Shown here one piece after another: positions 16,043 to 24,716 of a DNA stretch of 64,000 nucleotides. Both the position numbers and the translations under genes were made by a program. Location of the stretch: assembly GCA_040221975.1 (NCBI GenBank), contig JAVJWR010000007.1, forward strand, positions 1 to 64,000. Reading direction: 5' to 3'. The notes below the pieces were generated by a model. The model had not been told where the DNA came from, searched no databases, and was given only the letters and a program-made list of their open reading frames with translations. The stretch is from Haliea sp040221975 (GTDB taxonomy: Bacteria; Pseudomonadota; Gammaproteobacteria; Pseudomonadales; Halieaceae). Within the stretch, counting starts at the first letter, position 1. Each line of letters opens with the position of its first letter.

Positions 16043-18169
16043 ATGACCAGAGCTATCCACCATCGTGCCTGCCATCTCTGTGAAGCCATCTGCGGCCTGC
16101 TTATTGAAACCGACGGTGAGCAGGTGCTGTCAATCAAGGGCGATCCGGATGACCCCCTGAGTCGCGGCCACATCTGCCCCAAGGCGGTGGCCCTGCAGGA
16201 TATCCACGAGGACCCGGACCGGCTGCGCGGTCCGGTGCGCCGGATCCGGGGCGCAAACGGCACGGCGGACCAGTGGCAGGACATCAGCTGGGACGAGGCC
16301 CTCGACACCACCGCCCGGCGCCTGGTGGAGATTGCCCAGCGCGACGGGGTCAATGCCATCGGCATCTACATGGGCAACCCGACCGTCCACAACTACGGCA
16401 TGATGACCCACCAGAAGAACCTGTTCCGTCATTTCCGCACCGACAACCGTTTCTCCGCAACATCGGTGGACCAGCTGCCGCACCACCTGGTAGCGATGTG
16501 GCTGTTCGGGCACAAGTCCCTGTTTCCGATCCCGGACATCGACCGCTGCGACTATTTCCTGATGCTGGGTGCCAATCCCATCGCCTCCAACGGCAGTATC
16601 TGGACCGTGCCCGACGTGCGCCGGCGCATCAAGGATCTCAAGCGCCGCGGCGGCAAACTGGTGGTGGTGGACCCGCGGCGGACGGAAACGGCACAGCTCG
16701 CCAGCGAACACCTGTTCATCACCCCGGGCACCGACGCCCTGTTCCTGCTGGCAATGCTGCAGACGCTGTTTGCCGAGGATCTGGTCGATCCCGGCGCGCT
16801 CAACGGCTTTGTCACCGGGCTGGATACCATCGCTGCGGCCTGCGCCGACTTTACCCCCGAATTCGCCGCTGCCCACACGGGCATCAATGCAGAGACCACC
16901 CGGCGTATCGCCCGCGAACTGGCCGCCGCCGGCGCCGGGATCTGCTATGGCCGCATGGGGGTGTCCACCCAGGCCTACGGCACCCTGTGCCAGTGGGTGC
17001 TGCAGCTGCTCAATATCGTCACCGGCAATCTCGACAAGCCCGGTGGCTCCCTGTTCACCCTGCCGGCGGTGGACCAGGTCAGCAGCATCAGCCCCGGCGG
17101 CTTCGGGCGCCACCACAGCCGGGTGCGCAAGCTGCCCGAGTTCGACCGGGAACTGCCCGCCGCGGCCATGGCCGAGGAGATTACCACCCCCGGGGAGGGC
17201 CAGATCCGGGCCCTGTTCGTCGGCGCCGGCAACCCGGTGCTGTCCACCCCCAACGGTCGCCAGCTGGATACGGCACTGGAGCAGCTGGAGTTCATGGCCT
17301 GTCTCGACCCCTACCTGAACGAAACCACCCGCCACGCGGACATCATCCTGCCCCCCACCTCGCCGCTGGAGCACGACCACTACGACCTCGGCTTCCACAT
17401 CAACGCCATCCGCAATACCGCCCGCCACAGCGAAGCGGTGTTCACCAAACCCGACGGCGCCCTGCACGACTGGGAAATCTTTGCCGAACTCGGCAATCGG
17501 GTGGCGACACTGCTGGGCCAGGCCACCCAGCCGCCGCTGCCACCACACCAGATTATCGACATGGGCCTGCAGATGGGGCCCTACAGCGAGCGCCAGGGCA
17601 GCCCCCATGCCCTGAGCCTGGCCAGACTGCGGCAGCATCCCTCGGGCGTTGACCTGGGCCCGCTGCAGCCACAGCTGCCCCAGCGCCTGCATACCCGGGA
17701 TAAAACCATCGACTGCGCCACCCCGCAGCCGCTGGCGGACCTGCAGCGACTGCGTGACGAATTCGCCGAAACCGGGGATGGTCTGCTGCGACTGATCGGG
17801 CGACGCCATGTGCGCTCCAACAACTCCTGGATGCACAACTACCGGCGGCTGGTGAAGGGCAAGGACCGCTGTACCCTGCTGATGCACCCGCGGGACATGC
17901 ACAGCCGCGACATCCGCGACGGCGCCGAGGTCACACTGCGCTCCCGGGCCGGCGCGGTCACGGTGAAGGTAAAGGCGAGCGAGGACATGATGCCCGGTGT
18001 GGTGAGCCTGCCCCACGGTTTCGGCCACGACCGTCCCGGCATCCGCATGCAGACCGCGGTGCGCCATGCCGGGGTCAGCTGCAACGACGTCACCGATGAA
18101 CTGGCGCTGGACGTGCTGTCGGGCAACGCCGCGGTCAACGGCGTGCCGGTGACCGTCGCGATGGCTTGA
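16043..18169 (+). CDS. Molybdopterin oxidoreductase with N-terminal 4Fe-4S motif
   Basis: 708-residue catalytic subunit of the DMSO reductase/formate dehydrogenase superfamily. An N-terminal [4Fe-4S] motif is complete (Cys10, Cys13, Cys17, Cys45 in ACHLCEAICG and GHICPK). The molybdopterin domains follow (YMGNPTVHNYG; MLGANPIASNGS; VVVDPRRTETA), and a C-terminal dinucleotide-binding domain is seen in MHPRDMHSRDI...GVVSLPHGFGHD. No twin-arginine signal is present, so it is cytoplasmic. ATG 16043 is preferred to GTG 16037. No electron-transfer or membrane partner is nearby, so the redox partner is encoded elsewhere. The substrate (formate, nitrate or other) is not determinable. Its 3' end overlaps the convergent MATE gene by 35 bases. 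Confidence 0.9.
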   Translation: MTRAIHHRACHLCEAICGLLIETDGEQVLSIKGDPDDPLSRGHICPKAVALQDIHEDPDRLRGPVRRIRGANGTADQWQDISWDEALDTTARRLVEIAQRDGVNAIGIYMGNPTVHNYGMMTHQKNLFRHFRTDNRFSATSVDQLPHHLVAMWLFGHKSLFPIPDIDRCDYFLMLGANPIASNGSIWTVPDVRRRIKDLKRRGGKLVVVDPRRTETAQLASEHLFITPGTDALFLLAMLQTLFAEDLVDPGALNGFVTGLDTIAAACADFTPEFAAAHTGINAETTRRIARELAAAGAGICYGRMGVSTQAYGTLCQWVLQLLNIVTGNLDKPGGSLFTLPAVDQVSSISPGGFGRHHSRVRKLPEFDRELPAAAMAEEITTPGEGQIRALFVGAGNPVLSTPNGRQLDTALEQLEFMACLDPYLNETTRHADIILPPTSPLEHDHYDLGFHINAIRNTARHSEAVFTKPDGALHDWEIFAELGNRVATLLGQATQPPLPPHQIIDMGLQMGPYSERQGSPHALSLARLRQHPSGVDLGPLQPQLPQRLHTRDKTIDCATPQPLADLQRLRDEFAETGDGLLRLIGRRHVRSNNSWMHNYRRLVKGKDRCTLLMHPRDMHSRDIRDGAEVTLRSRAGAVTVKVKASEDMMPGVVSLPHGFGHDRPGIRMQTAVRHAGVSCNDVTDELALDVLSGNAAVNGVPVTVAMA

Positions 18170-19511
18170 GCTCCGCCGCCGCAGGCCGGATGCTGCGCCG
18201 CAGCGCCGGGTAGTAATACAACAGCGCCACGGCCCGCAACAGCACCAGCGCAATAAATGCCAGCCACAAGCCGGTCACGCCCAGTGCTGCCGTCAGCGGA
18301 AAGCTCAGCAGGAAAAAGGTGACCGTCGCGGCCAGGGTCGCGTTGCGCATCTCCGCGGTGCGAGTGGTACCGATAAAGATGCCATCCAGCTGGAACGCGG
18401 CAAAGGAGAGCAGGATATAAACTGCCACCGGCAGCAGCTGGTCAATGGCCGCGAGCTGCACCGCGCTGTGGCCGGTCAGGGCCCGCACTGCGAACTCGCC
18501 ACCGAGCAGCACACCTGCCGCCAGCAGCAGGGCACTGCCGGCTGCCAGCTCCGTGCTGCGCCGCACCGCGATGTCAAAGCGCCGCCGACGACCGCTGCCA
18601 GCGGCGGCGCCGGTCACGGCTTCGGCGACAAAGGCAAAGCCGTCCAGGAAAAAGGCCGAAAAGGAAATCAGCTGCAGCAGGATATGGTTCGCGGCCAGCA
18701 CCGCGTCGCCAAACTCGCCACTCTGCCGAACGAACCAGGCAAAACTGGAGACCAGCAACAGGGTGCGAATCATGATATCGCTGTTGGCGCCCAGGGTGCG
18801 GCGCAACGGTGCCAGCGCCCGCACCCTTGTCACCGGAATAAAGGGTTCCGCGTCCCGGTGCCGCTCGCGCAGCAGACGCCAGACGATCAGCAACGCGAAC
18901 AGCAGGCTGCACCACTCTGCCAGCGCGGTACCCAGGGCGATGCCATCGGCCCCCATGTCCAGGACCCCGGCGAAGAGGATGTCCAGGGCGATGTTGAGCC
19001 CGTTGAGAAACAGCTGTACCAGCAGCAGGGTCTTGCTCTTGCCGAGGCCGATCAGAACGCCCACCAGCGCAAACAGCCCCAGCGTTGCCGGGGCGCCCCA
19101 GATGCGGATGGAGAAATAGCTGCCGGCCAGTTCGCTGACCGGATCGCTGCCGCCGAGCAGGAACAGGGCGCTGTCTCTTATCGGCACCTGCAACGACAGC
19201 AGCGTCAGGCTGATGGCCAGCGCCAGCAACAGTGCCCGCACCAGCGCCGCGCGCACCTCGGCTTCATCGCCAGCCCCCGCGGCCTGGGCCACGAAGCCAG
19301 TGGTGCCCATGCGCAGGAAACCAAAGCCCCAGTAGACGAAACTGAAAATCACCGAGCCGAAGGCCACCGCGCCCAGGTCCTCCAGGCTGGCGAAATGACC
19401 GATCACCGCGGTATCCGCCAGGCCCAGCAGCGGCACGGCGGCGTTGGCCAGAATAATGGGCCAGGCCAGGGACGCGATGCGACCCCGGGTCAGGCGCTCA
19501 GTACCACGCAT
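18135..19511 (-). CDS. MATE family efflux transporter (DinF-like)
   Basis: Inner-membrane multidrug/toxin exporter with about twelve hydrophobic helices, 458 residues from ATG 19511. The first helix (RIASLAWPIILANAAVPLLGLADTAVIG, split here only by position 10-37) carries the family's P-x-LGLADTAVIGH signature. The frame extends upstream to 19703, but the extra residues are arginine/serine-rich and unlike a MATE N-terminus, so the later ATG is used; no strong ribosome site decides it. It is convergent with the molybdoenzyme gene, and the last 35 bases of both overlap. Divergent from lemA. The drug or metabolite exported is unknown. Confidence 0.9.
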   Translation of the reverse strand: MRGTERLTRGRIASLAWPIILANAAVPLLGLADTAVIGHFASLEDLGAVAFGSVIFSFVYWGFGFLRMGTTGFVAQAAGAGDEAEVRAALVRALLLALAISLTLLSLQVPIRDSALFLLGGSDPVSELAGSYFSIRIWGAPATLGLFALVGVLIGLGKSKTLLLVQLFLNGLNIALDILFAGVLDMGADGIALGTALAEWCSLLFALLIVWRLLRERHRDAEPFIPVTRVRALAPLRRTLGANSDIMIRTLLLVSSFAWFVRQSGEFGDAVLAANHILLQLISFSAFFLDGFAFVAEAVTGAAAGSGRRRRFDIAVRRSTELAAGSALLLAAGVLLGGEFAVRALTGHSAVQLAAIDQLLPVAVYILLSFAAFQLDGIFIGTTRTAEMRNATLAATVTFFLLSFPLTAALGVTGLWLAFIALVLLRAVALLYYYPALRRSIRPAAAELKPSRRSPARR

Positions 19512-19683
19512 TGTGGAGGATCCGCTACGATTCAGGAGGTGACGGCACAGTGCCGACGCCAATGATACCGCCATTCGGAGTTTCCGCGAAAACCCCCCCT
19601 GGACCAGCGGCAGGCAAACACGGCAGGGCTGGCGATTCTGGGATAGAATCCCGGTGACAACAACGCCTCGGGAGGGCGCAGGC

Positions 19684-20280
19684 ATGGAAATCTCCACCAT
19701 CATATTCTGGCTGGTATTGCTGGCGCTGGTGATTTACATCATCGGCATCTACAACCGGCTGGTCACGCTGAAGAACCGTTTCCAGAACGCGTTTGCCCAG
19801 ATCGAGGTGCAACTCAAGCGCCGCTACGACCTGATTCCCAACCTGGTGGAAACCGCCAGGGGCTACATGAGCCACGAGCGGGAGACGCTGGATGCAGTGA
19901 CCACAGCGCGCAACGAGGCCGCGGCCATCCTCAAGTCACTGGGCGCCGGCAACGTCGGTGGGGCGGACATGGCCAGGCTGGCGGGGGCGGAAAACGCCCT
20001 GCAGGGTGCGCTGGGCAAACTCAGCGTCACCATGGAAGCCTACCCCGACCTGAAAGCCAGCGACAACATGCAGCAGTTGTCCGAAGAGCTGACCAATACC
20101 GAGAACCGGGTGGCCTTCGCGCGCCAGGGCTACAATGACGCCGTGATGGCGTTCAACACCTATCGCCAGAGTATGCCGCCGGTGCTGCTGGCGGCCACGT
20201 TCGGCCATCCCGATGACGCCCAGCTGCTGGAGTTCGACGACTCGGTGCAGATCCAGGCGGCACCGAAAGTCAGCTTCTGA
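19684..20280 (+). CDS. lemA: LemA family protein
   Basis: 198-residue membrane-anchored helical protein. A single N-terminal transmembrane helix (about residues 2-24) is followed by the LemA hallmark LVTLKNRFQNAFAQIEVQLKRRYDLIPNLVE (quoted in part: QNAFAQIEVQLKRR and DLIPNLVETA) and long helices. ATG 19684 has GGGAGG upstream and is preferred over the frame opening at 19654. It is followed 35 bases later by a membrane M48 peptidase; LemA plus an HtpX-like peptidase is a recurrent bacterial gene pair probably concerned with envelope quality control, though function is not settled. Confidence 0.92.
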   Translation: MEISTIIFWLVLLALVIYIIGIYNRLVTLKNRFQNAFAQIEVQLKRRYDLIPNLVETARGYMSHERETLDAVTTARNEAAAILKSLGAGNVGGADMARLAGAENALQGALGKLSVTMEAYPDLKASDNMQQLSEELTNTENRVAFARQGYNDAVMAFNTYRQSMPPVLLAATFGHPDDAQLLEFDDSVQIQAAPKVSF

Positions 20281-20315
20281 GCAGCCAGCTCGCAGCACCC
20301 GCCTGAGGGCTCGCA

Positions 20316-22292
20316 GTGGATTTCTTTGCCCAACAGGATCTCGCGCGACGCAATACACGCCTGCTGACCATTCTGTTCCTGGCCGCCGTGGCAGGCCTGA
20401 TCCTGCTGACCAACGCCATGGTCGCCGCTTTCCTCTGGTGGGGCGACAGCTATAACCTGTATGCCGGCCAGCGCGGGGGCTGGCGCGAGTTTCTCTCCTA
20501 CTTCAGCTGGCAGCGCTTTGGCGGTATCGGCCTCGGCATCGGCGCCACCGTGGCCTTGGTCTCGCTGGTCAAGTGGCTGCAACTCGCCTCCGGCGGCAAG
20601 GTGGTGGCAGAGGCCATGGGCGGCACCCGGGTACTGCCGCAGACCCGGGACCGGGCGGAACGCCGCTGCCTCAATATCGTCGATGAAATGGCCCTGGCCG
20701 CGGGCATGCCAGTACCGCCGGTCTATGTCATGAACGGCGAGCGCGGCATCAACGCCTTTGCCGCCGGTGTCAGCCCCGCCGACGCGGTCATTGGCGTCAC
20801 CCGCGGCACCATTGAACACCTCAAGCGGCACGAACTGCAGGGCGTTATCGCCCACGAATTCAGTCACATCATCAATGGCGACATGCGCCTCAATATCCGC
20901 CTGGCAGCCCTGCTCAAGGGGATTACCTTCATCGGCGATGTCGGCTACCTGCTGTTGCGCTCCAGCCGCCATCATCGCACCGGCAATGATCGCGACCGCA
21001 AATCCGGTGGCCCGGCCCTGCCCCTGCTGGGGCTGGGGCTGTGGATAAGCGGCTGGCTGGGGGGGTTGGCTGCAGGTTTCATCAAGGCCGCCATCAGCCG
21101 CCAGAAGGAATACCTGGCGGATGCCTGTGCGGTGCAGTACACCCGCGACAACAGCGGTATTGCCGATGCCCTCAAGGTCATTGGTGGCTATGTCCCGGGC
21201 TCGCTGGTGCACGCCGCCCGGGCCGACGAGATGTCACACATTTTCTTCGGCCAGATCCGGCACCAGTTGTGGCAGCTGTTCGCCACCCATCCGCCGCTGT
21301 CGCAGCGGATCAGGCGCCTCGATCCGCAGTGGAACGGCCAGTACATTGAGCGGAAGGTAGAACATTACCGGGAACATGCCAGCAGGCCGGGGGCCGGCGA
21401 GGCAGGCGTCGGGCGTGCGGCCCTGGTGACCGCGGCCCTGGCTGCCACAGAGATGGCGCGGGAAGCCGCAGAGGATAACCCGGAAGCCGATGCCGATTTC
21501 GGTCCCGAGCCGGATCAGCTGGAGCAGGCAACCGCTGCCCGCCATGATCTGCCACTGGCCTTTGTCCGCCACAGTCATGAACCGCTGGGGGCCACCGCGC
21601 TGGTCATGGCCCTGCTGCTCAGCCCCGATACCGCGGTGCGCAAGGCTCAGTATGCACTGCTCCGGGGCACCGGCATCCAGGGCCTGGAGGATCTGGCCCA
21701 CACGTTCCACGAGGGGGTGGCACAACTGGACCCGGGCCTGCGCCTGCCGCTGCTGGAACTGTGCCTGCCGGCACTGAAGAGTCAATCCGCACCCCAGTAC
21801 CAGCAGTTCAAACGCACTCTGCTGGGCCTGATCCGGGCCGACCGCCGCACCGACCTGCGGGAATGGTGCCTGTACCAGCTGCTGCGCCACTATCTCGATC
21901 CCGAATTCGTGCAGGTCAAACCGGCCACCGCGCGCCACCGGAGCCTGGACAAGGTGCGTTATTCGCTGCGCGTGGTGCTGTCGATGCTGGCCTACCATGG
22001 CAGTGGCGAAACGGAAACAACGTTCCGGCTGGCGGCGGACAAGCTCGGCTACCCCGCGCTGCAGTTGCTGCCAGCGGAAGACTGCAGCCTCCAGGCATTT
22101 GCCCGGGCAGTGCATCAGCTCGCCGATTGTTACCCCCTGCTCAAGCCGCCGGTGCTGAAAGCCATGAGCAGGGCGGCCAGTGCCGATGGCACTCTGAGCG
22201 CTGTGGAACGGGAGTTGCTGGCCAGTATCGCCGCAGTCATGGACTGCCCTCTGCCCGATGCCCTTGGTAACCAGGCCACAACCCGCCAGTAA
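20316..22292 (+). CDS. Membrane M48 family zinc metallopeptidase
   Basis: 658-residue HtpX-like protease. Two N-terminal membrane helices (about 15-42 and 70-88) precede the catalytic domain with HEFSH at 180-184 and the third zinc ligand Glu265 in KEYLADA. A further hydrophobic segment (about 236-256) lies between them. Residues after about 330 form a long soluble extension ending in a helical segment with ASADGTLSAVERELL, resembling a TerB-like tail seen in other proteobacterial M48 enzymes. GTG start at 20316 with GAGGG upstream. Probably co-transcribed with lemA. Expected to cleave damaged inner-membrane proteins; substrate unknown. Confidence 0.9.
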   Translation: MDFFAQQDLARRNTRLLTILFLAAVAGLILLTNAMVAAFLWWGDSYNLYAGQRGGWREFLSYFSWQRFGGIGLGIGATVALVSLVKWLQLASGGKVVAEAMGGTRVLPQTRDRAERRCLNIVDEMALAAGMPVPPVYVMNGERGINAFAAGVSPADAVIGVTRGTIEHLKRHELQGVIAHEFSHIINGDMRLNIRLAALLKGITFIGDVGYLLLRSSRHHRTGNDRDRKSGGPALPLLGLGLWISGWLGGLAAGFIKAAISRQKEYLADACAVQYTRDNSGIADALKVIGGYVPGSLVHAARADEMSHIFFGQIRHQLWQLFATHPPLSQRIRRLDPQWNGQYIERKVEHYREHASRPGAGEAGVGRAALVTAALAATEMAREAAEDNPEADADFGPEPDQLEQATAARHDLPLAFVRHSHEPLGATALVMALLLSPDTAVRKAQYALLRGTGIQGLEDLAHTFHEGVAQLDPGLRLPLLELCLPALKSQSAPQYQQFKRTLLGLIRADRRTDLREWCLYQLLRHYLDPEFVQVKPATARHRSLDKVRYSLRVVLSMLAYHGSGETETTFRLAADKLGYPALQLLPAEDCSLQAFARAVHQLADCYPLLKPPVLKAMSRAASADGTLSAVERELLASIAAVMDCPLPDALGNQATTRQ

Positions 22293-22340
22293 CCTGCCTC
22301 CCAAGTAGCACTGCCTTCCGCGCGGCTGTGCGGCCCCTGC

Positions 22341-22354
22341 CGGTGCCGGCACCG
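22341..22354 (+). terminator. Possible terminator palindrome after the M48 gene
   Basis: A perfect 14-base palindrome CGGTGCCGGCACCG, followed by CCTTTTC, sits about 50 bases after the M48 stop. The stem would need a tight loop and the T-run is only four, so this is weak. The rest of 22293-22532 shows no gene. Confidence 0.25.
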
Positions 22355-22532
22355 CCTTTTCACCAATTGTGTCCAACCACGGGGGCCCCGCGGCAGAGCC
22401 GCTGATTCTCTGCTATCTTTTTGGTCCGGCGCCATCAAACTGCCTGCCTGCTGCTCCACGGACGGAGCCAGCAGTGCCGGCTGGGCGCCGCCAACAGTGA
22501 CTTGCAATGACCTGAACAAGGAGGTTCTGGTA

Positions 22533-22928
22533 ATGGAACACACTCAGACTGCACTCAATCCGGTCCGCTGGCGCGATGCCCGCCCCACCACCAGCGTCAG
22601 CCACCACTCCGAATCCCGCACCACCGACCGGGTGCTTCACATCCTGCTGCGTGGGGACCTGTCGCGACTGCGGGTGGATGCGGTGGCCGCGCAACTTGGC
22701 ATGAGCGCCACCACCCTGCGGCGACGCCTGCGGAGCGACCACACCCACTATCAGTTCCTGCTCGACCGCGCCCGGCAGTACCGCTGCGAGCAGGCCCTGC
22801 GCAGCAACTGGCGACCGGGGAAATGCCTGGCCCATGAGCTGGGCTATCTGGAGGTCAACAGCTTCTACCGGGCCTTCCGCCGCTGGACCGGCATCGGTTT
22901 CAGCGTCTGGAAGCAGCGCCACTGCTGA
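22533..22928 (+). CDS. Stand-alone AraC-type HTH DNA-binding protein
   Basis: 131-residue protein consisting almost only of an AraC/XylS-type double helix-turn-helix domain (about residues 28-128): RVDAVAAQLGMSATTLRRRLR for the first HTH and the conserved LGYLEVNSFYRAFRRWTGIG for the second. The usual N-terminal sensor/dimerisation domain is missing, and the N-terminal 25 residues look unstructured. ATG 22533 has a textbook AAGGAGG ribosome site, so the short form is the real gene rather than a fragment of a longer frame. Monomeric AraC proteins such as MarA/SoxS regulate without a ligand domain; whether this one acts that way is inference. It may control the MAPEG gene 67 bases downstream. 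Confidence 0.85.
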   Translation: MEHTQTALNPVRWRDARPTTSVSHHSESRTTDRVLHILLRGDLSRLRVDAVAAQLGMSATTLRRRLRSDHTHYQFLLDRARQYRCEQALRSNWRPGKCLAHELGYLEVNSFYRAFRRWTGIGFSVWKQRHC

Positions 22929-22995
22929 CAGCGCTGGACAAGCCGGCAGCGTGGGCGGTATAAGAAGAGCCCACACACAGTCCGGAACAACCCGC

Positions 22996-23379
22996 ATGGC
23001 TCTGGTAGCGTTGATCACCCTGTTGATTCTGTTGCAGTACCTGGCTTTTACCATGCTCTGCGGGGTCGAGCGCGGCCGCTCCGGCCTGGCCGCGCCGGCC
23101 ATGACCGGCGATCCCGGCTTCGAGCGCGCCTACCGGGTGCAGATGAACACCCTGGAGCAGCTGCTGGTGACCTTGCCGGCCCTGTGGTTGAGCGGCCTGT
23201 ACTTCATCCCCGAGGTGGCCGCGAGCCTCGGGCTCGCGTTCATCATCGGTCGCATCCTGTACCGCAACAGCTACGTCAGGAACCCTGCGAAACGGGGACC
23301 GGGCATGATCATTGGCTTCCTCGCCAATATCGGGTTACTGGCTACTGCCCTGTGGGGCCTGGTGCCTCACCTCTGGTAG
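22996..23379 (+). CDS. MAPEG family membrane protein
   Basis: 127-residue integral membrane protein with four hydrophobic helices, matching the MAPEG family (microsomal glutathione transferase-like, PF01124). The signature is visible in FERAYRVQMNTLEQLLVTLPALW and the later GRILYRNSYVRNP (both quoted in part-length strings of the protein). ATG 22996 places the start at the first membrane helix; no strong ribosome site is seen. Possible glutathione-dependent detoxification in the inner membrane. Ends 18 bases before the convergent purA stop. Confidence 0.85.
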   Translation: MALVALITLLILLQYLAFTMLCGVERGRSGLAAPAMTGDPGFERAYRVQMNTLEQLLVTLPALWLSGLYFIPEVAASLGLAFIIGRILYRNSYVRNPAKRGPGMIIGFLANIGLLATALWGLVPHLW

Positions 23380-23397
23380 GCAGCAGCCGCAACGCGC

Positions 23398-24693
23398 TCA
23401 GGCGTCGAAGGGGTGGCGCAGGACGATGGTCTCTACCCGGTCCGGGCCCGTGGAGATGATGTCGATCGGCGCGCCCACCACGTCCTCGATCTTGTGGATG
23501 TAATCCCGGGCCGCTTGCGGCAGCTCGTCGAGCGTGCGCGCGCCGACGGTGGACTCCTTCCAGCCCGGAACCTCTTCATACACCGGCACCAGGCCGTCGT
23601 AGTCGTCCGAGTCCACCGGGTTCGGCACCGGGTTGCCGCTGCTGTCGGCATAGCCGATACAGATCTGGATCGTCTCCAGCCCATCCAGCACATCCAGCTT
23701 GGTCAGGCACAGCCCGGATACCGAGTTGATGTTCACGGCATTGCGCAGGGCCACGGCGTCAAACCAGCCGCAGCGGCGGGGGCGACCGGTGGTGGCACCG
23801 AACTCGTGACCGCGGGATGCCAGGTGGGCACCCGTGGCGTCGAACAGTTCGGTGGGAAACGGGCCCGAACCCACCCGCGTGGTATAGGCCTTGGTGATGC
23901 CCAGCACGTAGTCCAGGAACAGCGGCCCGAAACCGGAGCCGGTGGCAGTGCCGCCCGCGGTGGTGTTGGAGCTGGTGACAAAGGGGTAGGTACCGTGGTC
24001 GATATCCAGCAGGGAGCCCTGGGCACCCTCGAACATGATGTTGGCATCGGTCTTCCGGCACTCGTGCAGAATGGCGGTGACGTCGGCCACCATGGGCAGC
24101 AGCTGGGTCGCCATGGCCAGGGTTTCTCGCAGTACCGTGTCGTAGTCCAGTGGCTCGACCTTGTAGTAATGCTCCAGCTGGAAATTGTGGTAGTCCATGA
24201 CTTCCCGCAGCTTGTTGGCAAAACGCTCCGGATCCTTGAGATCGCCGAGGCGAACGCCACGGCGGGCGGCCTTGTCCTCATAGGCGGGGCCAATGCCGCG
24301 CCCGGTGGTGCCAATTTTCTCCACCCCGCGGCGGACCTCCCGGGCTACATCCAGCGCCACGTGGTAGGGCAGGATCAGGGGGCAGGAGGGGGAAATCCGC
24401 AGGCGCTCGCGCACCGGCACCGCCCTGGCTTCGAGCTCACCAATCTCCTTCAGCAGGGCATCTGGCGCCAGCACCACACCGTTGCCGATCAGGCACTGGA
24501 CATTGGCCCGCAGGATACCCGAGGGAATCAGGTGCAACACCGTCTTCTGGCCGTCGATAACCAGGGTGTGGCCGGCATTGTGGCCGCCCTGGAAGCGAAC
24601 CACGGCGTTGGCCTGGTCGGTCAGCAAATCAACGATCTTGCCTTTGCCCTCATCGCCCCACTGGGTACCGAGAACCACTACATTCTTGCTCAT
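23398..24693 (-). CDS. purA: Adenylosuccinate synthetase
   Basis: Makes adenylosuccinate from IMP, aspartate and GTP, the first committed step to AMP. 431 residues, matching the family length. The GTP P-loop WGDEGKGK is at residues 12-19, the IMP-binding GGHNAGHT follows, and GTTGRGIGPAYEDKAARRG and VGSGPFPTEL are present. Of the upstream ATGs, 24693 gives the canonical start MSKNVVVLGTQWGDEGKGK. The start lies inside the 3' end of hisZ (25 bases upstream of the hisZ stop in reverse order), so the genes are separated by only about 23 bases. Last gene of the DUF2065-hisZ-purA unit. Confidence 0.98.
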   Translation of the reverse strand: MSKNVVVLGTQWGDEGKGKIVDLLTDQANAVVRFQGGHNAGHTLVIDGQKTVLHLIPSGILRANVQCLIGNGVVLAPDALLKEIGELEARAVPVRERLRISPSCPLILPYHVALDVAREVRRGVEKIGTTGRGIGPAYEDKAARRGVRLGDLKDPERFANKLREVMDYHNFQLEHYYKVEPLDYDTVLRETLAMATQLLPMVADVTAILHECRKTDANIMFEGAQGSLLDIDHGTYPFVTSSNTTAGGTATGSGFGPLFLDYVLGITKAYTTRVGSGPFPTELFDATGAHLASRGHEFGATTGRPRRCGWFDAVALRNAVNINSVSGLCLTKLDVLDGLETIQICIGYADSSGNPVPNPVDSDDYDGLVPVYEEVPGWKESTVGARTLDELPQAARDYIHKIEDVVGAPIDIISTGPDRVETIVLRHPFDA

Positions 24694-24716
24694 GAACATC
24701 CAACTCGTGTGATTGA

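Noticed and set aside
16130..18253. 707-codon open frame antisense to the molybdoenzyme gene
   Set aside because: Same shadow effect; no motif, and the opposite strand codes a complete enzyme.
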